Shown here: one piece after another, positions 1 to 5,227 of the stretch
Position numbering within the stretch: position 1 is the first letter of the stretch
Layout of the letters: every line of letters begins with the position of its first letter
Assembly (NCBI GenBank): GCA_031554725.1
Contig: JAVBUZ010000142.1
Coordinates: 1 to 7,444, forward strand
Direction of reading: 5' to 3'
DNA length: 7,444 nt
Source of the DNA: JAVBUZ01 sp031554725
Lineage (GTDB): Bacteria; Bacillota; Clostridia; Lachnospirales; Lachnospiraceae
Notes under the pieces: model-generated
Seen by the model: only the letters and a program-made list of their open reading frames with translations
Databases searched by the model: none
What the model was told of the DNA's origin: nothing
Translations under genes and position numbers: made by a program

Positions 1-300
1 CTGAAGCTTAACGCTGATGGAAAGTCAGTAGCATCAATTGACTGTTTAGTTCCAGGAATCGGTGAAATCATTGGCGGAAGTCAAAGAGAAGATAAGTTAG
101 AATTATTAGAAGCTCGTATGGAAGAAATGGATCTAAATAAAGAAGATTACGATTTCTACTTAGACTTAAGAAAATACGGTTCTGTACGTCATGCAGGCTT
201 TGGACTTGGATTCGAAAGATGCGTTATGTATTTAACAGGTATGGGCAATATCAGAGACGTTGTTCCATTCCCAAGAACTGTAAATAACTGCGAACTATAA
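1..300 (+). CDS. asnS: Asparaginyl-tRNA synthetase, C-terminal part (5' end outside window)
   Basis: This is the last 99 codons and TAA stop of a class II aminoacyl-tRNA synthetase that charges tRNA-Asn with asparagine in the cytoplasm. The frame is open from base 1, so the start lies upstream of the window. The fragment reads through the family's conserved VPGIGEIIGGSQRE segment, then DLRKYGSVRHAGFGLGFER, which is class II motif 3 with its ATP-binding Arg, and then MGNIRDVVPFPRT, the typical AsnRS ending. The GSVRHAGFGLGFER and NIRDVVPFPRT signatures separate it from aspartyl-tRNA synthetase, whose C-terminus is longer and different. The protein stops at the usual place for AsnRS, directly after PFPRT plus a few residues. 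The next gene begins 32 bp downstream with no hairpin between, so read-through transcription into it is likely. Confidence 0.96.
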   Translation: MKLNADGKSVASIDCLVPGIGEIIGGSQREDKLELLEARMEEMDLNKEDYDFYLDLRKYGSVRHAGFGLGFERCVMYLTGMGNIRDVVPFPRTVNNCEL

Positions 301-314
301 GATAAAAACCAAGC

Positions 315-321
315 AAAGGTG
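315..321 (+). promoter_or_regulatory. Ribosome binding site that decides the hydrolase start
   Basis: AAAGGTG lies 11 nt before the ATG at 333 and runs into the alternative in-frame GTG at 321. It is too close to serve that GTG, so the ATG at 333 is preferred. That choice also gives a signal peptide with a proper positively charged N-terminus. The site is weaker and further from the start than the other ribosome sites in the window. Confidence 0.6.
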
Positions 322-332
322 TGGATTTTACT

Positions 333-1487
333 ATGAAGAGATTGTTTAGACGTGTTCTTAACTGCATAGTGGTATTTTCTATTGCCTTTGCTTTTATCAT
401 TCCAGCGGCGGCAAGTTCTATTTCAGACTTGCAAAGGCTTATTAACGATCAGCAGAATAAAATAGATGCCATTAATAACAATATCGGCGGTTGGGAAGAC
501 GAGGTGGATCTTCTCGAAGAAGAAATAAGTGACTTGGATGCAGAGATAGTCAACACACTGACAAGCATTGGCCTTTTAGAAGATGAAATTGCACAAAAGG
601 AATTAGATATTGAGGATGCTCAGGAACGTTTTATAGCGGCAAAGGAAAAACAAGAAGAGCAATATGCTGCTATGAAAATTCGTATACAATATATGTATGA
701 ATCTGGTGAGGAATCTTATTTAGTGTCCTTTTTATCGGCAGAGAGCTTTAGTGATATCCTAGACCGTGCAACGAATATTGAAGCTCTTTATGAGTATGAT
801 CATAAAATGCAACTAGAATATATTGCAAATAAAGAAGAAATTGCATCTATTTGGGCACAGTTAGAGATTGATAAAGAAGAACTGGAAGCCGATAAAGTAG
901 AGCTTGTAGGCCAGAAGGAATATTTAGATACCATACTTGCTAAGAAGAAAAAAGATGCAAGCAACTATGAAACTATGATTAGTAAGGCAAGACAAGAAGC
1001 AGCACTTTATGTTAAGAAGATTCAACAGGAACAAGCACAGATAAAGAAGCTTCAAGACCAAGCCAAGAGAAATACTGCAGCAACCAATGGAAACTATACC
1101 GTAACCCAGTTTAATACTTCGATTATTGACAATGCCAGCGGAAGCGAGAATGGAAAAAAGCTAGCAAAATATGCCTGTCAGTTTATTGGAAATCCTTATG
1201 TATCTGGTGGAACTAGCTTAACCAATGGTGCGGATTGTTCGGGATTTGTTTATCGCTTATATAGTGACTTTAATTATTCTGTGGCTCGTACCTCTTACCA
1301 GCTTCGTAGCGAAGGAAAAGAGGTGGCTTACGCAGATGCACAGCCAGGTGACATTATCTGTTACGACGGTCACGTTGGTATCTATGTAGGTGGCGGTTAT
1401 ATTGTGCATGCAAGCACGGCCAAGACGGGTATTAAGGTTAGCAATGCAAACTATAGAACGATTCTTTCTGTTAGAAGGGTGTTCTAG
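333..1487 (+). CDS. Secreted coiled-coil NlpC/P60 peptidoglycan hydrolase (CwlO/PcsB-like)
   Basis: Predicted 384-residue exported cell-wall endopeptidase that cuts peptide stems of peptidoglycan. Residues 1-27 form a signal peptide: basic MKRLFRR, a hydrophobic core, and an AAA cleavage motif before SS. Residues about 30-246 are a long charged coiled coil with heptad-like E/K/L/I spacing and a central MYESGEESYLVSFLSAESF stretch typical of PcsB/CwlO-type N-terminal domains. Residues about 270-384 are NlpC/P60, with catalytic Cys302 in GADCSGF, His347 in DGHVGIYVG, and His359 in IVHAS as the third polar residue. In characterised relatives the coiled coil restrains the catalytic domain and is acted on by FtsEX; whether that holds here is inference. 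A GTG at 321 is in frame, but the ATG at 333 fits the ribosome site better. The gene follows asnS by 32 bp and is convergent with the kinase gene, sharing the CTAG at its stop. The specific ortholog name is not assigned. Confidence 0.9.
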   Translation: MKRLFRRVLNCIVVFSIAFAFIIPAAASSISDLQRLINDQQNKIDAINNNIGGWEDEVDLLEEEISDLDAEIVNTLTSIGLLEDEIAQKELDIEDAQERFIAAKEKQEEQYAAMKIRIQYMYESGEESYLVSFLSAESFSDILDRATNIEALYEYDHKMQLEYIANKEEIASIWAQLEIDKEELEADKVELVGQKEYLDTILAKKKKDASNYETMISKARQEAALYVKKIQQEQAQIKKLQDQAKRNTAATNGNYTVTQFNTSIIDNASGSENGKKLAKYACQFIGNPYVSGGTSLTNGADCSGFVYRLYSDFNYSVARTSYQLRSEGKEVAYADAQPGDIICYDGHVGIYVGGGYIVHASTAKTGIKVSNANYRTILSVRRVF

Positions 1488-2035
1488 TTTGAAAGAATGA
1501 TATCACAAGCAGATTTTATATTAAAAAAGTGGAAATAGGACTCCTCCATAGGAATCCATCTTTCATTAAAGTTAACTAGAGCTTCTGCACCTTCACGGTG
1601 TAGGAGCCTTTTTTGTTGTGTTTTTGCATCAACGTCCATGAAAACAGTAAGGTCATATAGAGGACGAAGCTCAGGACGCATACAGTAAGAACCTTCCACG
1701 ATGGTAAGAGGAAGGGGCATAATTGTTTGGGAATGAGAAAAGTCCATTTCTGAACAAGAAAAAACACGATAAGAGCCATTCTTATGCTCTCTTATTAGTG
1801 GAGCAACCTCATCAAGAAAGCGTTCATAATCTATATTGCCACCAGGACTAGACAGCCTCTTGGGATTACGTAAAGCGGGTGGAAGAAAGAAATCGTCCAT
1901 ATGAATAACATTGCAAGGATACTTTAGTGAAAGCTCTTTGCTCAGACTAGACTTTCCGGCCGCACATCTGCCATCGATGGCTAACGTAATATAAGGTTTT
2001 TGAGAAAGCAGAAGGTCTATTTGTTTTTCTAACAT
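1484..2035 (-). CDS. Uridine kinase-like P-loop phosphotransferase
   Basis: Predicted 183-residue cytoplasmic ATP-dependent kinase of the uridine kinase / phosphoribulokinase-like P-loop group. Visible motifs are the Walker A loop GRCAAGKSS (residues 22-30), HMDDFFLPP (45-53) with the acidic pair that usually holds magnesium and the acceptor, PGGNIDYERF (64-73), VEGSY (113-117) as the strand-end Walker B-like element, and a LID-type arginine segment RLLHREG (143-149). It is somewhat shorter than classical uridine kinase (about 210 residues), so the substrate may be uridine or another small hydroxyl compound; the gene is not named for that reason. The ATG at 2035 is supported by AAAGGAG (2042-2048), 6 nt upstream on the minus strand. 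It is convergent with the hydrolase gene and divergent from the tetR gene. No terminator for this minus-strand gene is visible, so its transcript may run antisense into the hydrolase gene. Confidence 0.85.
   Translation of the reverse strand: MLEKQIDLLLSQKPYITLAIDGRCAAGKSSLSKELSLKYPCNVIHMDDFFLPPALRNPKRLSSPGGNIDYERFLDEVAPLIREHKNGSYRVFSCSEMDFSHSQTIMPLPLTIVEGSYCMRPELRPLYDLTVFMDVDAKTQQKRLLHREGAEALVNFNERWIPMEESYFHFFNIKSACDIILSN
1581..1625 (+). terminator. Intrinsic terminator for the asnS/hydrolase transcript, inside the convergent gene
   Basis: The arms GCTTCTGCACC (1581-1591) and GGTGTAGGAGC (1597-1607) pair over 11 bp, with two G-U wobbles and no mismatch, around the 5-nt loop TTCAC. A C and then TTTTTT follow (1609-1614), with a second TTTTT at 1621-1625. 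This is a textbook Rho-independent shape for plus-strand transcription. It starts 93 bp past the hydrolase stop, within the coding region of the minus-strand kinase gene (its codons 143-152). On the opposite strand the two wobbles become A-C mismatches and no U-tract follows, so it should act in one direction only. Confidence 0.75.
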
Positions 2036-2079
2036 GGTAAGCTCCTTTGGACAGTGGGTTTAATGATAATATATGATTA

Positions 2080-2107
2080 ATCTTACCATAAGTATAGTGC
2101 AGAACAA
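2080..2107 (-). promoter_or_regulatory. Possible promoter of the uridine kinase-like gene
   Basis: On the minus strand TTGTTC (2107-2102) and TAAGAT (2085-2080) are 16 bp apart, and a TGG immediately before the -10 gives an extended -10 element. This would leave a leader of roughly 37 nt. Competing -10-like boxes, TATACT at 2096-2091 and TATTAT at 2071-2066, are present but have poor -35 partners. The exact promoter is therefore uncertain. Confidence 0.35.
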
Positions 2108-2140
2108 ACAAAAAGTTCCTTTGCTTTTTAGTGGTACTCG

Positions 2141-2160
2141 CCAATTGTGCTTTCAATTGG
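2141..2160. promoter_or_regulatory. Candidate TetR operator, perfect inverted repeat
   Basis: CCAATTG (2141-2147) and CAATTGG (2154-2160) form a perfect 7-bp inverted repeat with a 6-bp centre. The 20-bp dyad fully covers the predicted -35 box and the first 10 bases of the -10/-35 spacer of the plus-strand promoter. Size, symmetry and placement fit the operators of TetR-family repressors that control their own operon. That the neighbouring TetR protein binds it is inference. Confidence 0.6.
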
Positions 2161-2173
2161 GAAGAGGTATAAT
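2145..2173 (+). promoter_or_regulatory. Sigma-A type promoter of the tetR-GH2-GPH-GH36 operon
   Basis: TTGTGC (2145-2150) and a consensus TATAAT (2168-2173) are separated by 17 bp. Transcription would begin near 2180, giving a leader of about 68 nt before the tetR start. The -35 matches only TTG of the consensus, but the -10 is perfect. No catabolite-control (cre-like) site is apparent around it. Confidence 0.7.
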
Positions 2174-2176
2174 GAA

Positions 2177-2213
2177 GGAAACTGAGAAACTAAAACAAGT
2201 TTCCGAGTTTTCC
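2177..2213 (+). repeat. Imperfect dyad at the start of the operon leader
   Basis: The left arm GGAAACTGAGAAACT (2177-2191) and right arm AGTTTCCGAGTTTTCC (2198-2213) surround the 6-nt loop AAAACA. Pairing is 6 bp, then a 2x2 mismatch, then 5 bp, a one-base bulge and 2 bp. Within it GGAAACT (2177-2183) and AGTTTCC (2198-2204) also form an exact 7-bp inverted repeat. The dyad begins almost at the predicted transcript start, so it may be a second operator or a 5' mRNA hairpin. It lacks a following U-tract and is not a terminator. Confidence 0.5.
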
Positions 2214-2247
2214 AAAAGCATACAGACCAAACGATTGGAGAAAATAT

Positions 2248-2805
2248 ATGGAACTAAGAGAAAGAATATTAAACGCGGCAATAGATGAATTTGGCGAAAA
2301 GGGACTGAAGTTTACCATGGATGATGTAGCTAAACGAATCAATATTAGCAAAAAAACCTTGTATCAGGTGTTTGAAAATAAGGAGGATATGCTTTTAGCG
2401 CTAGCAGACTACTCCTTTGCTGATATAAAGAAAAGCGAGAAGAAAATTTTAGAAAACCAGGAAATGGATATTCTAGAAAAGATAAAATCCATTATGATTG
2501 TTTTGCCAGAGAGATATCAAAATATAGGCCTAAGCAATCTATACCAGCTACAGGAAAAATATCCTCATATTTATAAAAAGGTTGCTTCCTATTTGGAAAC
2601 AGATTGGGATGCTACCATTTATCTACTGGAACAGGGAATTGCAGAAGGAAAAATAAAGCCCATTTCTATTCCCATTTTAAAGGGAATCGTAGAAGGAACT
2701 ATACAGCATTTTATGGCATCAAGTATTTTGGTGGAGAATGGAATTAGCTACGAACAGGGATTAGAGGAAATGATACAAATACTAATTGAAGGAATTAAAG
2801 CATAG
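2248..2805 (+). CDS. TetR/AcrR-family transcriptional regulator
   Basis: Predicted 185-residue DNA-binding regulator. The N-terminus has the TetR helix-turn-helix: RERILNAAIDEFGEKGLKF (residues 4-22), then DDVAKRINISKKTLYQVFENKEDML (25-49) with the recognition helix around KKTLYQVF. The rest, up to residue 185, is a helical ligand-binding and dimer domain with no recognisable ligand motif. The ATG at 2248 is preceded by TTGGAG with 7 nt spacing. It is the first gene of the sugar operon and lies 16 bp ahead of the GH2 gene. The likely role is repression of the operon until a sugar or sugar product binds, with autoregulation through the dyad covering its own promoter. Most TetR proteins repress, but activators exist. 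The ligand is unknown. TetR regulation is less usual for glycosidase loci than LacI or AraC control. Confidence 0.92.
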   Translation: MELRERILNAAIDEFGEKGLKFTMDDVAKRINISKKTLYQVFENKEDMLLALADYSFADIKKSEKKILENQEMDILEKIKSIMIVLPERYQNIGLSNLYQLQEKYPHIYKKVASYLETDWDATIYLLEQGIAEGKIKPISIPILKGIVEGTIQHFMASSILVENGISYEQGLEEMIQILIEGIKA

Positions 2806-2809
2806 GGAC

Positions 2810-2814
2810 GGAGG
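2810..2814 (+). promoter_or_regulatory. Ribosome binding site that decides the GH2 start
   Basis: GGAGG lies 7 nt before the ATG at 2822. The frame is open further upstream to a TTG at 2786, but that lies inside the tetR coding region, adds 12 residues unlike any GH2 start, and has no better ribosome site. The ATG at 2822 gives the expected beginning MRIYLNDDWEFSP. Confidence 0.8.
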
Positions 2815-2821
2815 AACCAGA

Positions 2822-5227
2822 ATGAGAATTTATTTAAATGATGATTGGGAGTTTTCACCTTCCTTTAGTCCAGCACTTTTACATGGAGAGGCCAAGGATA
2901 TGGAGCTTCAGACAGTGAGACTACCTCATACAACGGTAGAGACACCACTTCACTATTTTGATGAAAGTATGTATCAAAAGATAAGCTGTTATAGAAGGCG
3001 GATTACACCGAAGAAGGAGTGGGAAGGAAAGCGCATTCTTCTTACAGTAGAAGCGGTGGGACACCTAGCGGAGGTCTTCCTTAATGGAGAAAAAATAGGT
3101 GAGCACAGATGCGGATATACGGCATTTACTGTAGACTTGGCACCAAGTATGTTTTGGGACAAGGAAAATCTTCTGGCAATCACGGTGGACAGCAGGGAAA
3201 GCCTAAATATTCCACCCTTTGGAAATGTCATTGACTACATGACCTATGGTGGAATATACAGAGAAGTTTATCTGGAAATAAAGGAAGATAATTACTTCGT
3301 TAATGTATTTCCAAAGGCAAAGGATATAAGGATAAAGGGCGAAAAAGCGTCTGCACTTTTGGAGGCAGAGGTTATCTTGCACCATGATGAAAGTGGAATG
3401 CAGATAAAGCAGACACTATTTGATAACCAGGGAAATTTAGTAGCAGATTTTCCCATGGGGGAGAAAGTTCATATTTTGGAAGAGATTGACTTGTGGAGCC
3501 TGGATAATCCCAAGCTATATACCGTAAAGACTCAGCTATGGCGCGGAAATGATTTATTAGATGAAAGTGTGGATAGAATTGGCTTTCGAAAGGCAGTGTT
3601 TTTGGAGGATGGTTTTTATCTAAATGATAAGAAGGTAAAAATCAGAGGTCTAAATCGTCACCAAAGCTATCCATATGTGGGCTACGCAATGCCAGAATCC
3701 ATGCAGAGATACGATGCGGAAATTCTAAAGAAGGAGCTAGGGGTAAACGCAGTAAGAACCTCTCATTATCCACAGTCACATTATTTCTTAGATAGTTGTG
3801 ACGAGCTAGGACTCTTGGTATTTACGGAAATACCTGGCTGGCAGCATATTGGCGATGAGGCTTGGCAGGAGCAGGCTATTTTAAATACAAAAGAGATGGT
3901 AATGCAGTATAGAAACCACCCATCGATTATTTTGTGGGGTGTACGCATTAACGAATCCATGGACAATGATGAGTTTTATAAAAAGACAAATGAGGTTGCT
4001 CATAGCTTAGATGAAACAAGACAAACCAGCGGGGTAAGGTTCATACAAAAAAGCTCACTGCTTGAGGATGTATATGCTTATAATGACTTTTCTCATGATG
4101 GCTCAAATGCTGGTTGTGTATCGAAAAAGAAAAGTACCCCTAATGGAAAAAGGGGTTATCTGATTTCAGAATATAATGGTCATATGTTTCCGACTAAAAG
4201 CTTTGATAGTGAGGACCATCGGGTAGAGCATTTGATGCGACATGCAAGGGTTATGAATGACTACTATAAGCAGGAGGATATTGCAGGTGGCTTTGGCTGG
4301 TGTATGTTTGACTATAACACACACAAGGACTTTGGAAGTGGCGATCGCATTTGCTATCACGGTGTCATGGATATGTTCCGCAATAAAAAGCTGGCGGCAC
4401 AGCTTTATGCGGCCCAGGAGGAAAGCGGGAAGGACTGTGTGCTAGAGATTTCCTCAGCAATGGATATTGGAGAGCATCCAGCCTGTCTTATGAAGGACGT
4501 ATATGCCGTAACAAATGCAGATAGTTTACGAGTATACAAGAATGATGTGTTTATAAAAGAGTATGCAAAAACGCAGACACCTTTCAAAAGCTTACCTCAT
4601 GGCCCTATTTTGGTTCAGGATTTTATTGGGGATATGATAGAAAAGGGAGAAGGCTTTTCTCATGGAAAAGCAGAGGATATAAAGAAAATTCTTGTTGCTG
4701 CCAATAAGTACGGCTTGGCACATTTACCATTTTCCACCCTATTACTAGCAGCCAAGTGCATTTTATTTCGCAAGATGAAGATGCAGGATGCGGTTGAGCT
4801 TTACAATAAGTATGTAGGAAATTGGGGTGGTACAGCCACTGTATATCGTTTTGAAGCGATAAAGGATGGCAAGGTAGAAGCGGCGGTTCAAAAGAAGCCA
4901 ATGACACAGGTGGTACTTGAGGTAGAGGTTTCTTCTGATAAACTTCAAGAAAAAAGTACATACGACGTTGCGTCAATAAGAATGAGAGCGTGTAGCGAGA
5001 ACGGAACCCTTTTAAATTTCTACAATGATGCAGTTAGCCTTGAGGTAGAAGGTGATATAGAACTGATTGGTCCTAAGATGATAGCTTTACAAGGTGGAAT
5101 GGGTGGCACCTATGTAAGGAGTCTAGGCAAAAGTGGCAAGGGAACCTTAAAAATATGTGGCAATGATTTTGCAACAATTAAAATAGAATTTGGGGTAGAG
5201 ACAAAGATAGAGGAGGATTCACTATGA
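2822..5227 (+). CDS. Glycoside hydrolase family 2 enzyme, probably beta-galactosidase-like
   Basis: Predicted 801-residue retaining glycosidase without a signal peptide, so cytoplasmic. Approximate domains: GH2 sugar-binding jelly roll 1-155 (starting LNDDWEF, ending YGGIYREVYLEI at 142-153), an Ig-like domain 160-258, a TIM barrel about 260-535, a second Ig-like domain about 540-600, a helix-rich segment about 600-664, and a C-terminal Ig-like domain about 690-785. The predicted acid/base is Glu378 in WGVRINES and the predicted nucleophile is Glu450 in ISEYNGH. NRHQSYP (278-284) and VRTSHYPQ (311-318) are further active-site-wall signatures. The NKK motif that marks beta-glucuronidases near the barrel end is replaced by YHGVMDMF, which argues against glucuronide substrates. 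With an alpha-galactosidase and a MelB-type carrier next to it, a beta-galactosidase role is favoured, but other beta-glycosides remain possible. The stop overlaps the next start as ATGA, suggesting coupled translation. Confidence 0.88.
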   Translation: MRIYLNDDWEFSPSFSPALLHGEAKDMELQTVRLPHTTVETPLHYFDESMYQKISCYRRRITPKKEWEGKRILLTVEAVGHLAEVFLNGEKIGEHRCGYTAFTVDLAPSMFWDKENLLAITVDSRESLNIPPFGNVIDYMTYGGIYREVYLEIKEDNYFVNVFPKAKDIRIKGEKASALLEAEVILHHDESGMQIKQTLFDNQGNLVADFPMGEKVHILEEIDLWSLDNPKLYTVKTQLWRGNDLLDESVDRIGFRKAVFLEDGFYLNDKKVKIRGLNRHQSYPYVGYAMPESMQRYDAEILKKELGVNAVRTSHYPQSHYFLDSCDELGLLVFTEIPGWQHIGDEAWQEQAILNTKEMVMQYRNHPSIILWGVRINESMDNDEFYKKTNEVAHSLDETRQTSGVRFIQKSSLLEDVYAYNDFSHDGSNAGCVSKKKSTPNGKRGYLISEYNGHMFPTKSFDSEDHRVEHLMRHARVMNDYYKQEDIAGGFGWCMFDYNTHKDFGSGDRICYHGVMDMFRNKKLAAQLYAAQEESGKDCVLEISSAMDIGEHPACLMKDVYAVTNADSLRVYKNDVFIKEYAKTQTPFKSLPHGPILVQDFIGDMIEKGEGFSHGKAEDIKKILVAANKYGLAHLPFSTLLLAAKCILFRKMKMQDAVELYNKYVGNWGGTATVYRFEAIKDGKVEAAVQKKPMTQVVLEVEVSSDKLQEKSTYDVASIRMRACSENGTLLNFYNDAVSLEVEGDIELIGPKMIALQGGMGGTYVRSLGKSGKGTLKICGNDFATIKIEFGVETKIEEDSL

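Noticed and set aside
333..420. Lipoprotein signal in the hydrolase because of Cys11 in the signal peptide
   Set aside because: The Cys comes before the hydrophobic core and lacks a lipobox. The AAA cleavage motif points to an ordinary signal peptidase I site.
1000..1480. Terminator for the minus-strand kinase gene inside the hydrolase gene
   Set aside because: Short palindromes such as GAAGCTTC near 1047 and GCTAGC near 1160 exist, but none has a strong stem with a minus-strand U-tract.
1947..2156. 69-codon minus-strand open frame overlapping the kinase start
   Set aside because: It overlaps the well-supported kinase gene in another frame, and the clear AAAGGAG serves the kinase ATG at 2035 instead.
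2227..2238. CCAA-ACGA-TTGG mini-dyad overlapping the tetR ribosome site
   Set aside because: It resembles the CCAATTG/CAATTGG operator arms but has only 4-bp arms, too short to separate from chance without comparison to relatives.
2036..2247. Catabolite-control (cre) site near the sugar operon promoter
   Set aside because: I searched both strands by eye for the TGNAANCG-type core and found none, so no carbon catabolite site is claimed.
2073..2288. 71-codon plus-strand open frame across the divergent intergenic region
   Set aside because: It runs through the promoter, both dyads and the tetR start in another frame, has no ribosome site, and its product is low-complexity with no family look.
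4134..4156. ACCCC / GGGGT inverted repeat inside the GH2 gene
   Set aside because: It has only 5-bp arms with an 11-13 nt A-rich loop and no T-run, and lies in coding sequence just before the nucleophile motif. It looks like chance.
4623..4976. 117-codon minus-strand open frame inside the GH2 gene
   Set aside because: It is antisense to conserved GH2 coding sequence, its composition looks like a frame shadow, and no ribosome site or neighbour supports it.
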